Shown: piece after piece, positions 7,914 to 17,118 of the stretch | Numbering within the stretch: position 1 is the stretch's first letter | How the letters are laid out: every line of letters starts with the position of its first letter | NCBI GenBank assembly: GCA_029264685.1 | Contig: JARHZW010000020.1 | Coordinates: 1-39,947, forward strand | Direction of reading: 5' to 3' | Origin: Candidatus Limivicinus sp. | Lineage (GTDB): Bacteria > Bacillota > Clostridia > Oscillospirales > Oscillospiraceae | DNA length: 39,947 nucleotides | Translations under genes and position numbers: made by a program | Notes under the pieces: model-generated | What the model saw: only the letters and a program-made list of their open reading frames with translations | Told to the model about the DNA's origin: nothing | The model's database searches: none

Positions 7914-9448
7914 ATTGTTTCCTCCTTTTTCCATACTGTTCTCCCTTTGTAAACAGTTTCTAACACCTGAATACGGTCAAGCTTATCCTTTTCCTGCTCA
8001 AGAGGATTATCCGACAGGATGACAAGGCTTGCCTCTTTCCCGCTCCTGATAGAGCCTCTCACATCCTCGGAAAAGCCTATGTAGGCCGCATCGATGGTGT
8101 ACATTCTGAGTGCCTCCATTACGGAGATCCTTGACGACTCCACGCTGTGGTTCACGGCCCCGTGAATTCCCAAAAACGGGTTAATGGAAGTTACCGGCCA
8201 GTCCGACCCTGCCCCTGCTTTAATTCCGGCTTTAAGTACAGGAGCTAAGGCGCATTTCCAGTCCGCTCTCTCGTCGCCTATGACCGCCGCATACCCCGGT
8301 TTGGGCCAGTAATAGTCAAACACCGGCTGCATCGCCAGAACAACTCCCAGTTTTTTTGCCTTTTCAATTAAATCGGGAGCGCATATTTCAAAATGGTCGA
8401 TACGGTGTCTATGGTCTTTTCTGGGAGTATCCTTCAAAGCCTTTTCATAAGCATTGAGCGCCTGCTCGATGGCTCTGTCGCCTATGGCGTGCATACAGAT
8501 CTGAAGTCCCGCTCTGTTTGCTCTTATGAAGAAATCCTCCAGCTCTTCATCTGTGAAATAAAGCACGCCGCTATTGTCAGGGGCATCGGAATAGGGCTCT
8601 CTGAGAGCCGCCGTGTGAGGGTCTAAGTCCCCGTCCAGTATGCAGTTGAAGCACCCGCCTATTTGCTTTAAGCCTTTGCTGACCACTTCCTCCACATCGG
8701 TGGTCTGATAGCAGATACGGACATCAAATGGCAGTGAATCCCGCAGGGACATAAGCCCCAGAACATCCGGATCATCTTTCGGGGTACGGCCCTCCAGTGT
8801 ATGAACGGCTGTTATTCCGTTTTTGGAGCATTCCTCCAAAATATAATCCAGAGCTTTTTTCTTCTGCTCTCTGTTCATCAGTTTAGGTCCCAGACTGGAC
8901 GCCAGCAGATTGGCTCTGTTTCTCAGCAATCCCTCTTTTTCGTCCTGACTGTCAAGCCTGAAGCCTGCTTTTTTTGCCTCCTCACGGATTATATTCAGCG
9001 CTCTGGTGTTTACCAGAGTGCCGTGGGTACTGGCTGTGCGGAGGATCAGGGGGAAATCAGGAATTGCATTGTCCATTTCCTCCAGCGTCAGATTTCGCTC
9101 CTCTTTGATGGGCATTCCGCCGTACCCGTTTATAAAGAGAACATCTCCTTCCTTCATATTTTGCGACTGCGCCCTGATAAAATCCAGAACCTCCTGAACC
9201 GAGGTACAGGAAAAAACATTGGGCTGAGTCTTATTTTCACCGGCAAAGCTTACATGACAATGAGTATCAATAAATCCAGGCATAAGGGTTTTTCCCTTTA
9301 GTGAGCGCAGTTCCGCTTGAGGAAAGGCTTTTTTTGCATCTGCCAGACTTCCCGTAAAAGCGATCTTTTCTCCGTCAGTTACCACCGCTTCCGGAAACAT
9401 CCGGTCTTCTTCCATGGAAATAATGGTGCCGCCATAATAAATTGTCAT
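7910..9448 (-). CDS. Amidohydrolase family 3 (YtcJ-like)
   Basis: Metal-dependent hydrolase of the amidohydrolase superfamily, YtcJ/N-substituted formamide deformylase type. The 512 residues begin with the small beta domain (GGTIISMEEDRMFPEAVV) and continue into the TIM barrel. Metal ligands appear as PGFIDTHCHV (the HxH motif), HAIGDRAIEQAL, RIDHFEICAPDLI and GSDWPVTSINPF. No signal peptide is visible, so it is cytoplasmic. GAGG precedes the ATG; the gene starts 10 bases after the cyuA-like stop and is coupled to the DUF3311 gene after it. It probably cleaves an amide or imide bond in the compound the operon consumes. The substrate is unknown. Confidence 0.88.
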   Translation of the reverse strand: MTIYYGGTIISMEEDRMFPEAVVTDGEKIAFTGSLADAKKAFPQAELRSLKGKTLMPGFIDTHCHVSFAGENKTQPNVFSCTSVQEVLDFIRAQSQNMKEGDVLFINGYGGMPIKEERNLTLEEMDNAIPDFPLILRTASTHGTLVNTRALNIIREEAKKAGFRLDSQDEKEGLLRNRANLLASSLGPKLMNREQKKKALDYILEECSKNGITAVHTLEGRTPKDDPDVLGLMSLRDSLPFDVRICYQTTDVEEVVSKGLKQIGGCFNCILDGDLDPHTAALREPYSDAPDNSGVLYFTDEELEDFFIRANRAGLQICMHAIGDRAIEQALNAYEKALKDTPRKDHRHRIDHFEICAPDLIEKAKKLGVVLAMQPVFDYYWPKPGYAAVIGDERADWKCALAPVLKAGIKAGAGSDWPVTSINPFLGIHGAVNHSVESSRISVMEALRMYTIDAAYIGFSEDVRGSIRSGKEASLVILSDNPLEQEKDKLDRIQVLETVYKGRTVWKKEETI

Positions 9449-9458
9449 TTTATGCGCC

Positions 9459-10724
9459 TCACTTCGATATTATATCCAGCATTTTTTCGTCAACCAGAGG
9501 AAAGGCTTCTTTGGACAAATAGCCCACATTGGAAATTGTCTCGCCCAGATCTTCGCCCACAAGACCTACAGAGGGCTTGAGTTTAAGGTCTGACAGCGCA
9601 AGATAGGCCGAAACAACAGCCTGATAAGCACAGGTGGAAAGTTTAAGAGCGCAGGTGTCCTTTGCTCCGTCGCAGAGCATACCCGTCAGGTTGGCAAACA
9701 TCATGTTGCAGGCAGCGCTGATTTGCTCTTCATTTCCGCCCAGCATCCATGTAATTCCTGCCGCAGAGCCTACGCCCGCTCCTATGGCACATCCGCACAT
9801 TCCGGACAGCTTTCCCGAGTACATTTTCACAAGCTCATTTATCATATGCCCCAAAACAAGAGCACGGTTTCTCTTTTCTACGGGTATCTCGTTGTCCGAG
9901 GCCACCACCTCAATGGGGATAACCACTCCGATCCCCTGATTTCCGCTTCCGCCGCTTGTCATTATGGGGTACAGTCCACCGCCCATTCGCATATCGGCAG
10001 CTGCGGCAGTAAGAGTCTGAGCCTTCATGCCCTGATTTGCAAAGCAGGGATTATTGGTGATCTCGTTCAGCTTTCTGCCCAGCTCCAGACCGTAGTGTCC
10101 GTTCAGGCCTATTTCGGCCGCTGCAAAATTATACTTTATTCCGTCCTCAACAAAGGCAATCTCATCCTCACTCAGCGTTTCCAGCAGCTCCAGCAAATCA
10201 CCAAGTGTTACTTCCGGTTTTTCATCTGCCGCTCTGCTTTCCTCGTCCATGTGAAAAATCACTTCATCGTTCACCTGAACATGGGTTATACGGTCATGCC
10301 CGCCTGAGAGCCGTACAAGGACCTGAGTCTCATTTCTTTTCGCCTGTATCTCCGCAAACACATCCGGACTTTCAGGGCGAATTTCAAGGCGGATCACGCC
10401 CTTGTTCAAAAGCTCCTTGGCCTTTGAAATCTCTTCGCTCTCCAAGCCGTCAAATACCATCAGCTCTCTGCCCGGATTGCTTCTGGTAAAGCCTATTGCC
10501 GCAGCCAGAGACAGGCCTGCTTCCCCGGTTCCGGGAATGTAAACAGATTTTCCGTTTTTATAAATATTTTTGCTGACATATACCACAGCCTCCGCAGGCT
10601 CTCCACCCAGATATTTTCTTGCCTGAGACGCCAGATAGCCAACTGCTACCGGCTCCGTACAGCCTACCGCCGGCTTAACATTGGCTTTTGCCTTTTCAAA
10701 AATCCACATTTTAGACGACTGCAT
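9459..10724 (-). CDS. cyuA: L-cysteine desulfidase-like protein (UPF0597, CyuA/YhaM family)
   Basis: Iron-sulfur lyase related to L-serine dehydratase alpha chain. Characterised members split L-cysteine into pyruvate, ammonia and sulfide. Over 421 residues the hallmarks are VGCTEPVAVG at the N-terminus, the MCGCAIGAGVGSAAGI segment and the LCDGAKDTCALKLSTCA segment. These supply the cysteines that hold the cluster. A run of glycines (TSGGSGNQG) is also conserved. It lies 50 bases after ridA, whose product clears the 2-aminoacrylate that such lyases release. This supports a genuine lyase role. Serine or another beta-substituted amino acid could be the true substrate. Confidence 0.85.
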   Translation of the reverse strand: MQSSKMWIFEKAKANVKPAVGCTEPVAVGYLASQARKYLGGEPAEAVVYVSKNIYKNGKSVYIPGTGEAGLSLAAAIGFTRSNPGRELMVFDGLESEEISKAKELLNKGVIRLEIRPESPDVFAEIQAKRNETQVLVRLSGGHDRITHVQVNDEVIFHMDEESRAADEKPEVTLGDLLELLETLSEDEIAFVEDGIKYNFAAAEIGLNGHYGLELGRKLNEITNNPCFANQGMKAQTLTAAAADMRMGGGLYPIMTSGGSGNQGIGVVIPIEVVASDNEIPVEKRNRALVLGHMINELVKMYSGKLSGMCGCAIGAGVGSAAGITWMLGGNEEQISAACNMMFANLTGMLCDGAKDTCALKLSTCAYQAVVSAYLALSDLKLKPSVGLVGEDLGETISNVGYLSKEAFPLVDEKMLDIISK

Positions 10725-10774
10725 ATTAAATCCTCACCTTACAGCAGCACTCTTTAGAAGCTGCTTTTCTTTTT

Positions 10775-11149
10775 TTACTTGGCTATGACTTCAATTTCAA
10801 TTCCGGCATTCTTTGGCAAAGCCGCAACCTGAAAAGCACTTCTTGCAGGGTAGGGCTCTGAAAAATACAGCTTATAGATTTCGTTCATCTCGGCAAAATC
10901 CGCTATATCCTTGAGCAGGACAGTAGTTTTTACGACTCTGGACATATCATAGCCCTCCTGTGCAAGGATGTGCTTTACATTTTCCAGAGACATCCTTGTC
11001 TGCTCCTTTATCTCCTCTGACGGAAATTGACCTGTAGCAGGATCAATAGGCAGCTGTCCTGATACAAAAATCAAATCCCCGTCCTTAACCGCCTGAGAAT
11101 AGGGGCCTATTGCGGCAGGAGCGTTCTGAGTAATTACCGGTACTTTCAT
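10775..11149 (-). CDS. ridA: RidA family 2-iminobutanoate/2-iminopropanoate deaminase
   Basis: A small trimeric enzyme that hydrolyses reactive enamine/imine intermediates such as 2-aminoacrylate. The 124 residues match the family. The motifs AAIGPYSQAVKDGDLIFVSGQL, a TTVLLKDIADFAEMNE segment and YPARSAFQVAALPKNAGIEIE, with the conserved Arg, are present. The frame is open to 11194, but the ATG at 11149 has AAGGAGAG upstream and gives the canonical N-terminus. It is the first gene of the catabolic operon, and its promoter lies in the region shared with the divergent regulator. Pairing with the cysteine desulfidase fits damage control for aminoacrylate. Confidence 0.95.
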   Translation of the reverse strand: MKVPVITQNAPAAIGPYSQAVKDGDLIFVSGQLPIDPATGQFPSEEIKEQTRMSLENVKHILAQEGYDMSRVVKTTVLLKDIADFAEMNEIYKLYFSEPYPARSAFQVAALPKNAGIEIEVIAK

Positions 11150-11220
11150 TTGTTTCTCTCCTTTTATAATTTCTCTGTAAAAAAACTTTCTCACATAAAA
11201 GAATGTTAATTTTTTATTTC

Positions 11221-11248
11221 ATTATAATACCTTTTTTCGTATTGGCAA
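11221..11248 (-). promoter_or_regulatory. Promoter of the ridA-cyuA catabolic operon
   Basis: Minus-strand TTGCCA (11243-11248), a 16-base spacer and a perfect TATAAT (11221-11226), followed by a leader of about 65 bases. Confidence 0.75.
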
Positions 11249-11262
11249 TAATTTTTTTGCAT

Positions 11263-11283
11263 GTTGAAAAATTTTTATTCAAC
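11263..11283. promoter_or_regulatory. Candidate operator palindrome between divergent promoters
   Basis: GTTGAA and TTCAAC arms, 9 bases apart, lie between the two divergent -35 boxes. This is a suitable place for the adjacent YheO-like regulator to bind and control both directions. Confidence 0.5.
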
Positions 11284-11295
11284 TCGCTTCATTTA

Positions 11296-11324
11296 TTGAC
11301 ATTTTTTTGTGAATAATATAAAAT
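11296..11324 (+). promoter_or_regulatory. Promoter of the YheO-like regulator
   Basis: Plus-strand TTGACA (11296-11301), a 17-base spacer and TAAAAT (11319-11324). The start is near 11331, downstream of the GTG at 11309, which rules that codon out as the gene start. Confidence 0.75.
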
Positions 11325-11359
11325 ACAGTAAATTTAAAGATTGTACTGGTGGTGTATAC

Positions 11360-12025
11360 ATGAATGACCCGGAGCTGATCAGAGCTTATATTCCTCTGGT
11401 TTCTTATTTAGGTTCAGTTATGGGAAGCAATGTTGAGGTTGTTCTGCACAATTGCGAAAGCCCCAATAAATCCGTCATTGCAATAGCCAACGGCCACCTT
11501 TCCGGAAGAAAAGTCGGCTCTCCGATTACGGACTTTGCCATGAGCTTTATAATGAACGGCCAATACAAAGAGCATGATTTCATTTCAAATTACCGTGCTA
11601 AGGCAAACGGGAAGGTTTTTTCCTCCTCCACTTTTTTCATAAAGGATGCCGTGGGCAATCTGATAGGTATGCTGTGCATAAACAAAGACCTGTCTACTGC
11701 AAAAAACTGTTTAAACACTTTAAGCAGTTTTCTCGATAGTATAAATATGGGAATTGCTCTGAATACCGGCAGTGCCGAAACCATTCAGGAGAATCTGGAT
11801 ATGCCTATTGACTCGCTTGCAAGCTCAATAGTGCAGAAAACCGTAAGTTCCTACAACATATCACCGGAGCGGCTGACCAGAGAAGAGAAGAGGAAAATCG
11901 TTCAGGAACTGGACGAGCAGGGTATTTCAAAAATAAAAGGCGGAGTGTCCGAAATAGCCAGACTTCTGGAGGTTTCGGAGTCTACGGTCTACAGATACAT
12001 AAACCAGAAAGACAGCGATTTATAA
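11360..12025 (+). CDS. YheO/DauR-like PAS-HTH transcriptional regulator
   Basis: DNA-binding regulator with an N-terminal YheO-type PAS-like sensor domain (about residues 5-120; VLHNCESPNKSVIAIANGHL is typical). The C-terminal helix-turn-helix (about 180-220) contains GGVSEIARLLEVSESTVYRYI. The 221 residues match the family. The ATG at 11360 is chosen because the upstream GTG lies inside the promoter. It is divergent from the ridA-cyuA operon, with a palindrome between. Relatives control D-arginine or amino-acid catabolic genes. It most likely senses the operon's substrate or a product and regulates that operon; this is inference. Confidence 0.88.
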   Translation: MNDPELIRAYIPLVSYLGSVMGSNVEVVLHNCESPNKSVIAIANGHLSGRKVGSPITDFAMSFIMNGQYKEHDFISNYRAKANGKVFSSSTFFIKDAVGNLIGMLCINKDLSTAKNCLNTLSSFLDSINMGIALNTGSAETIQENLDMPIDSLASSIVQKTVSSYNISPERLTREEKRKIVQELDEQGISKIKGGVSEIARLLEVSESTVYRYINQKDSDL

Positions 12026-12040
12026 ATTAAAAGTATTATA

Positions 12041-12079
12041 TAAAAATCAGGCTTTGGAATTTTCCAAAGCCTGATTTTT
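12041..12079. terminator. Bidirectional terminator
   Basis: An 18-bp inverted repeat with A-run and T-run flanks lies between the convergent regulator gene and the first peptide-binding protein gene. Confidence 0.92.
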
Positions 12080-12085
12080 TAAAGT

Positions 12086-13978
12086 TTACTGAACGGTGCA
12101 GTGCATAAAGTACTTGTATCCAAGGGGATTTGAGAAGAAGCCCTGAACACTGTCGTCCAGCATATAAATATCGGTGTAGAAGTACAGAGGAACAATACAG
12201 CCTGTATCCATCAGCATATCCTCGGCTCTGTGCATAAGTTCATAGCGCACCTCGTTGTCGGTGCAGCCCTTAATAAGGCTTATAAGGACATCATAGGTCT
12301 CTGCCCATGTTCCGTTTTCCACCTTAACGTCAAAGCCCAGATCTGTCAGGTCAAGGTTGTAGATATTCACACTCTGGTGCTCATCCTTGCCAAACTGAAT
12401 GTCGTTGTTGCCGGAATTGCTGATCCACATATCAAGGAAGCAGATAGGATCGTTATAGTCTGCAACCCAGCCGTTGCGGGCCATGGAATAACCGCCTGAT
12501 TTACGGGTATTCAGGAAGGTGTTCCACTCCTGATTTTCCATGTTCACGGTGATTCCCACGCCTGCCAGAGCACTCTGGACATATTCGCCGATGGCCTTGT
12601 GGCTATCATTGGTGTTGTAGAGGTAGCTAAGGGTGGGGAAGTTTGTAAACTTCATGGTGGCCTCGTCGAAGCTGTAGTACTTCTTCAGAATTTCCACAGC
12701 CTTGTTGAAGTTATTTTCAAAAGCATCCGCTGAAACATCGTAGTAGCCTACATAGTCCTTGCTGTCGCCCGCAGTTTCATAGAACTGGCTGCCGTCAGGG
12801 TTGGTCATACCCATTGCAACAAAGGAGGATGCAGGAACCTGCCCTGCCTGGCCGATTTCCTCAACAATGTAGTTGCGGTCAAGAAGCAGACCGATTGCCT
12901 TGCGGATTTCAGCCTTTGCAGCCTCTGCCTCTGCTCCTGTAAGCTTGCAGTCGGCAGGAAGAATTTCCTCGTTGATATTCCAGCACACATAGTATGTACC
13001 GATCTGTCCTGCAACGACAAACTCGTCGGGATAATCCTGCTTCAAGGTTGCGATTTCATTGGTAGGCACATCGTCGATCAGCTGCCAGTCACCGTTTTTG
13101 AAGTTGGTGAGCATATTGTTTGAATCGTTGGACAGGTAGAAGTTAATGGTATCTATTGTAATGCTGTCCGCATCCACAAAATCGGGATTTTTCTCCAGAG
13201 TTATAATGCTGTTGTGATCCCATTTGGCCATCTTGTATGGGCCGTTGCAGATATATGTGCCTGCATCGGTTGCCCATGCAGCACTTTCGACCACATCCTC
13301 ACGGACAGGGAAATAGGCAGGAAATGCCAGAAGCTCGTTCCAATATGCTACAGGATTTGCAAGGACAACCTCCAAAGTCTTGTCGTCAACTGCGGTTACA
13401 TTAAGTTTTGCATCGGGATTTACAAACTCCTCAACCTCTTTGCCCTCTGCATCCTTCTCTCCTGTGGGCTTGCTTTCCCACATTTTGGCATAGCCGTCAA
13501 TTACCTCAAACATATAGCTGTAGTCAGCTGCAAGCTGGGGAGAAGCGGCACGGTTCCATGCAAATACGAAATCCCCTGCGGTAACGGGCTTTCCGTCGGA
13601 CCATTTAAGTCCGTCACGGAGGGTGTAGGTATAAGTAACGGTTCCGTCCTCATTCTGCACTCCCTCCACCAGCTCTTCAACGGCTGCCGGAACTATAACA
13701 AGCTTGCCGTCCTTATCCTGACTCCATGTGGCCAGACCCTGAAACAGGTGGCTTGTGAGAGTTGCGCCGTCAACTGCGGAGTTGAGGGCAGGGTCAATGC
13801 TGTCCGGCTCGGAAGCAATACATACATTCAGGACACCTGGGCCTGCGGGCGCATCTGCCGGTGCGTCTGCGGGAGTATCGGAGGGCGGAGCTGACGGTGT
13901 TTCTGCCGGCTTTTCGCCGCATGCGGCCAGTGCAAACACCATGCACAGAGCCAGAATAAGAGCAAGAATCTTCTTCAT
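12086..13978 (-). CDS. oppA: Peptide-binding lipoprotein of importer 1 (family 5)
   Basis: Extracellular, lipid-anchored solute-binding protein for an oligopeptide/dipeptide importer. The signal peptide ends in a lipobox with Cys20 (ALAACGEK), followed by a Pro/Ala/Asp linker. The mature protein has family-5 landmarks: LRDGLKWSDGKPVTAGDFVFAWNR near residue 130, EKNPDF, and late WVADYNDPICFLDM. The C-terminus has PLYFYTDIYMLDDSVQGFFSNPLGYKYF in the usual place. The 630 residues are on the long side. It is the last gene of the operon, 52 bases after OppF, and ends at a strong terminator. The ligand is inferred to be peptides. Confidence 0.93.
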   Translation of the reverse strand: MKKILALILALCMVFALAACGEKPAETPSAPPSDTPADAPADAPAGPGVLNVCIASEPDSIDPALNSAVDGATLTSHLFQGLATWSQDKDGKLVIVPAAVEELVEGVQNEDGTVTYTYTLRDGLKWSDGKPVTAGDFVFAWNRAASPQLAADYSYMFEVIDGYAKMWESKPTGEKDAEGKEVEEFVNPDAKLNVTAVDDKTLEVVLANPVAYWNELLAFPAYFPVREDVVESAAWATDAGTYICNGPYKMAKWDHNSIITLEKNPDFVDADSITIDTINFYLSNDSNNMLTNFKNGDWQLIDDVPTNEIATLKQDYPDEFVVAGQIGTYYVCWNINEEILPADCKLTGAEAEAAKAEIRKAIGLLLDRNYIVEEIGQAGQVPASSFVAMGMTNPDGSQFYETAGDSKDYVGYYDVSADAFENNFNKAVEILKKYYSFDEATMKFTNFPTLSYLYNTNDSHKAIGEYVQSALAGVGITVNMENQEWNTFLNTRKSGGYSMARNGWVADYNDPICFLDMWISNSGNNDIQFGKDEHQSVNIYNLDLTDLGFDVKVENGTWAETYDVLISLIKGCTDNEVRYELMHRAEDMLMDTGCIVPLYFYTDIYMLDDSVQGFFSNPLGYKYFMHCTVQ

Positions 13979-14030
13979 TTTTAGTTTTCCTTTCCAATAT
14001 TTTTTAAAGCATACCGCTTTGTTTTCATCC

Positions 14031-15017
14031 TTAATTTATCTCGTTTAACCTGTGGCAGGCTGCGAAGTGGCCTGATGAGACCTCTTTAAATTCGGGAACC
14101 TCTTCTGCGCAGCGTTCGGCAGCATAGGGACAGCGGGTGCGGAAGGGGCAGCCGGAGGGAGCATTCAGCGGACTTGGAATATCCCCCGAAAGTACAATGC
14201 GCTTGTTTGCCCTTGCCACCTTCGGGTCGGGCTGTGGAACCGCCGACATAAGGGATTTGGTATAAGGATGGAGAGGATGGGAGTAAATCTCGTCCGCATC
14301 CGCCAGCTCCACCATTTTCCCCAGATACATAACCGCTATTCTGTCGCTTATATGTCTGACTACAAGAATGTCGTGGGCAACGAAAAGATAGGTCAGACCC
14401 ATTTTTTCCTGCAATTCATCAAACATATTTATAACCTGAGCCTGAATTGAAACATCCAGTGCGGAAACAGGTTCATCGCAGACAACAAACTCAGGCTTCA
14501 GCGCCAAAGCTCTGGCTATGCCGATTCTCTGTCGCTGACCGCCGGAAAACTCATGGGCATATCGGGAGGCGTGCTCGGAGTTCAAGCCCACCTGACTCAT
14601 AAGTTCAAGTATTTTCTCACGGCGTTCCGCCTTGCTGCTATACATTTTGTGAATATCCAAAGGCTCGCCGATTATGTCGGAAACCGTCATTCTGGGGTCA
14701 AGGGATGAGTACGGGTCCTGAAAAACCATGGTGGCCTTCTTGCGGAACTCCTTTATATCCTCCTTTGTAACTATGGGTTTTCCGTCGTAGATTACTTCTC
14801 CGGCGGTGGGCTTATACAGGTGGAGTATGGTGCGGCCCACGGTGGTTTTTCCGCAGCCGCTCTCCCCTACCAGGCCTAATGTTTCCCCCTTTTTTATGGA
14901 AAAAGAAACATCATCCACTGCTTTAAGGGGTTTTGACTTGAACATACCCACGTTTATATTGAAATACTCTTTAAGGTGCTTTACCTCTACAAGAGCCTTT
15001 TCATTATTTTCGCTCAA
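14031..15017 (-). CDS. oppF: Oligopeptide importer 1 ATPase, OppF type
   Basis: Cytoplasmic ATP-binding subunit of importer 1. Walker [10 protein letters not shown] is at about residues 51-59, the Q-loop [11 protein letters not shown] at about 99-109, then signature SGGQRQR, Walker [12 protein letters not shown] and the H-loop. The C-terminal oligopeptide extension has a cysteine set ([14 protein letters not shown]). The 328 residues are normal. It starts at an ATGA overlap with the OppD stop. The Walker A Lys to Q-loop Gln distance is about 42 residues, which makes it the reference for the inserted homologue in importer 2. Confidence 0.96.
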   Translation of the reverse strand: MSENNEKALVEVKHLKEYFNINVGMFKSKPLKAVDDVSFSIKKGETLGLVGESGCGKTTVGRTILHLYKPTAGEVIYDGKPIVTKEDIKEFRKKATMVFQDPYSSLDPRMTVSDIIGEPLDIHKMYSSKAERREKILELMSQVGLNSEHASRYAHEFSGGQRQRIGIARALALKPEFVVCDEPVSALDVSIQAQVINMFDELQEKMGLTYLFVAHDILVVRHISDRIAVMYLGKMVELADADEIYSHPLHPYTKSLMSAVPQPDPKVARANKRIVLSGDIPSPLNAPSGCPFRTRCPYAAERCAEEVPEFKEVSSGHFAACHRLNEIN

Positions 15018-16030
15018 GGTCTTTCAACCTCCTTCCCTGCCGGTTCTATTTCGCCCTTTTCTATGCCTTCCTTTACATTCATCCAGCAGGCAGCCTGATG
15101 ATCTTCATTTAGCTGCATACGCTCACAGCGCTGCTTGAGGCATATTTTCATGGCATTGTCGCAGCGTGGGGCAAACGGACAGCCCTGAGGCATATTAAGA
15201 AGGTCTATAGGTGTGCCTGTAATGGGTTCCAGCTTTCGTCCCGCAGTGTCTGCGGTAGGAATGGAGCGCATAAGGCCTTTTGTGTACTCGTGTCTGGGAT
15301 TATAAAAAATTTCGTCCGCCGTTCCCTGTTCGCATATTGATCCGGCATACATAACTATAACCTCGTCGCACATCTGAGCAACCACGCCCAGATCGTGGGT
15401 TATCATTATGATTGCCATTCCCAGCTCCTCCTGAAGGGACTTCATCAGGTCAAGTATCTGAGCCTGAATGGTCACATCAAGGGCGGTGGTAGGTTCGTCG
15501 GCTATCAGGATGTCAGGCTCGCAGGCCAGAGCCATGGCTATCATAACTCTCTGCCTCATGCCGCCGGAAAACTCATAGGGATACTGTTTTATACGCTTTT
15601 CCGGTTCATTCACATTTACAAGCCTGAGCATTTCTATCGCTCTCTCTTTTGCCTCTTTTTTGTTTCGCCCCGTATGGAGCATTATTGCCTCCATAAGCTG
15701 ATGGCCTATGGTATAGGTAGGGTTCAGAGAGGTCATGGGGTCCTGAAATATTATGGATATTCTGTTACCCCTAATGGTTTTCATCACTTTTTCACCGGCG
15801 TCAACCAGCTCCTGTCCGTCAAACTTAATGGAGCCGGAGACTATTTTTCCGGTACTTTCCAATATCTGCATAACTGAATATGCGGTGACGGATTTTCCCG
15901 AGCCGCTTTCGCCCACTATGCCCAGCACCTTACCGTGGTCAAGATTAAAGGACACGCCGTTTACGGCCTTTACCTCGCCTGCGGGGGTGAAAAAGGAAGT
16001 ATGCAGATCTTTAACTTCTAATAGTTGCAT
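15014..16030 (-). CDS. oppD: Oligopeptide importer 1 ATPase, OppD type
   Basis: Partner ATPase of OppF in importer 1. Walker A GESGSGKS is at residues 40-47, Q-loop [11 protein letters not shown], signature [16 protein letters not shown], Walker [13 protein letters not shown] and the H-loop THD. A C-terminal oligopeptide domain has the cysteine cluster [19 protein letters not shown], which in relatives can hold an iron-sulfur cluster. The 338 residues are standard. It begins 16 bases after the OppC stop with AAGGAG upstream, and its stop overlaps the oppF start. Confidence 0.96.
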   Translation of the reverse strand: MQLLEVKDLHTSFFTPAGEVKAVNGVSFNLDHGKVLGIVGESGSGKSVTAYSVMQILESTGKIVSGSIKFDGQELVDAGEKVMKTIRGNRISIIFQDPMTSLNPTYTIGHQLMEAIMLHTGRNKKEAKERAIEMLRLVNVNEPEKRIKQYPYEFSGGMRQRVMIAMALACEPDILIADEPTTALDVTIQAQILDLMKSLQEELGMAIIMITHDLGVVAQMCDEVIVMYAGSICEQGTADEIFYNPRHEYTKGLMRSIPTADTAGRKLEPITGTPIDLLNMPQGCPFAPRCDNAMKICLKQRCERMQLNEDHQAACWMNVKEGIEKGEIEPAGKEVERP

Positions 16031-16046
16031 TTGTTATGCTCCTTTC

Positions 16047-17105
16047 TCAGTTTCTGAGCTTGGGGTCAAAGGCATCTCTCAGTCCGTCTCCGAAAAGGTT
16101 CAGGGACAAAACTATAAGAGAAATGACGATTGCCGGAATGACCAGACGGGCCGGATAGGAGCTGAGGCCGTTGAGCGCCTCTGAGGCAAGAGAACCGAGA
16201 GAGGGCATGGGGGCATTGACACCCAGACCGAGAAACGAAAGATAGCTCTCTGTAAATATTGCGCTTGGTATCTGCAAGGCGGTGGAAATTATAACCACGC
16301 TTATGCAGTTCGGAAGCAGGTGCTTTCTGATTACCCAGCTGCCTGTTGCTCCTGCTGCTCTGGATGCCAGAACATATTCCTGCTCACGCAGGGATAAAAT
16401 CTGTCCCCTTATAAGTCTGGACATTGACACCCAGTAAAGAAGGCCGAACACAACGAAAAGGCTTATTATGTTTGCGCCTATCTTTGCAAACACTGTTCCC
16501 TCAATAACCGGCGCAAGAGCCACCTTCAAAACCGTTGACAGCAGAATGACCATCAGCATATCCGGCAGAGAATATATAATGTCAACTATCCGCATTATGA
16601 CAAGATCCACCTTGCCGCCGCAGTAACCGGCTATAGAGCCTATGGTCATGCCTATTATAAGTACAATGATACTTGCGAAAAATCCTACGGCCAGAGAAAT
16701 TCTGGTGCCGTAAACTACTCGTATAAAGTAGTCTCTGCCGGAAGAATCAGTGCCGAAAATGTGGGGGAAAACTTTTTCTCCGTTTTCCATCATTTTGAGT
16801 TCTGTTCTGCCGTATTCAAAGGGCGCCAGATTGTTAAATGACGCATCCACCGGCTTGCCGGGTCTGACGCCAAGCATAGTTTCATACTGGTAAGGCCAGA
16901 ACATAGGAATAAGAATTGCCGAAAGTGTAATCAAAACTATAATAATGAAGCTTACTGTTGCAACCTTATTTTTGAGAAGTCTCTTTACGCCGTCCCTGAA
17001 AAATGTTGAAGAGGGGCGCATCTGCACCATGTATTCCTTTTCTTCTTCGGTGGCGGGTATGAAATCGTCAAGGTCAACATGGAGGCTGAAAGGTTTTTTT
17101 GTCAT
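16047..17105 (-). CDS. oppC: Oligopeptide importer 1 permease, OppC type
   Basis: Inner permease subunit, 352 residues with about six membrane segments. The extracytoplasmic loop after TM1 is short and ends in the family motif HIFGTDSSGRDYFIRVVYG. The cytoplasmic EAA loop is EYVLASRAAGATGSWVIRKHLLPN. The C-terminus is GDGLRDAFDPKLRN. The frame extends to 17126, but the ATG at 17105 has GGAGG eight bases upstream and avoids overlap with the previous gene. It provides a direct size comparison with the propeller-bearing OppC of importer 2. Confidence 0.95.
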   Translation of the reverse strand: MTKKPFSLHVDLDDFIPATEEEKEYMVQMRPSSTFFRDGVKRLLKNKVATVSFIIIVLITLSAILIPMFWPYQYETMLGVRPGKPVDASFNNLAPFEYGRTELKMMENGEKVFPHIFGTDSSGRDYFIRVVYGTRISLAVGFFASIIVLIIGMTIGSIAGYCGGKVDLVIMRIVDIIYSLPDMLMVILLSTVLKVALAPVIEGTVFAKIGANIISLFVVFGLLYWVSMSRLIRGQILSLREQEYVLASRAAGATGSWVIRKHLLPNCISVVIISTALQIPSAIFTESYLSFLGLGVNAPMPSLGSLASEALNGLSSYPARLVIPAIVISLIVLSLNLFGDGLRDAFDPKLRN

Positions 17106-17118
17106 TGTCTCTGCCTCC

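Noticed and set aside
11309-11359. GTG start for the YheO-like regulator
   Set aside because: The codon lies within the promoter spacer and upstream of the likely transcription start; the extra residues are not typical of the family.
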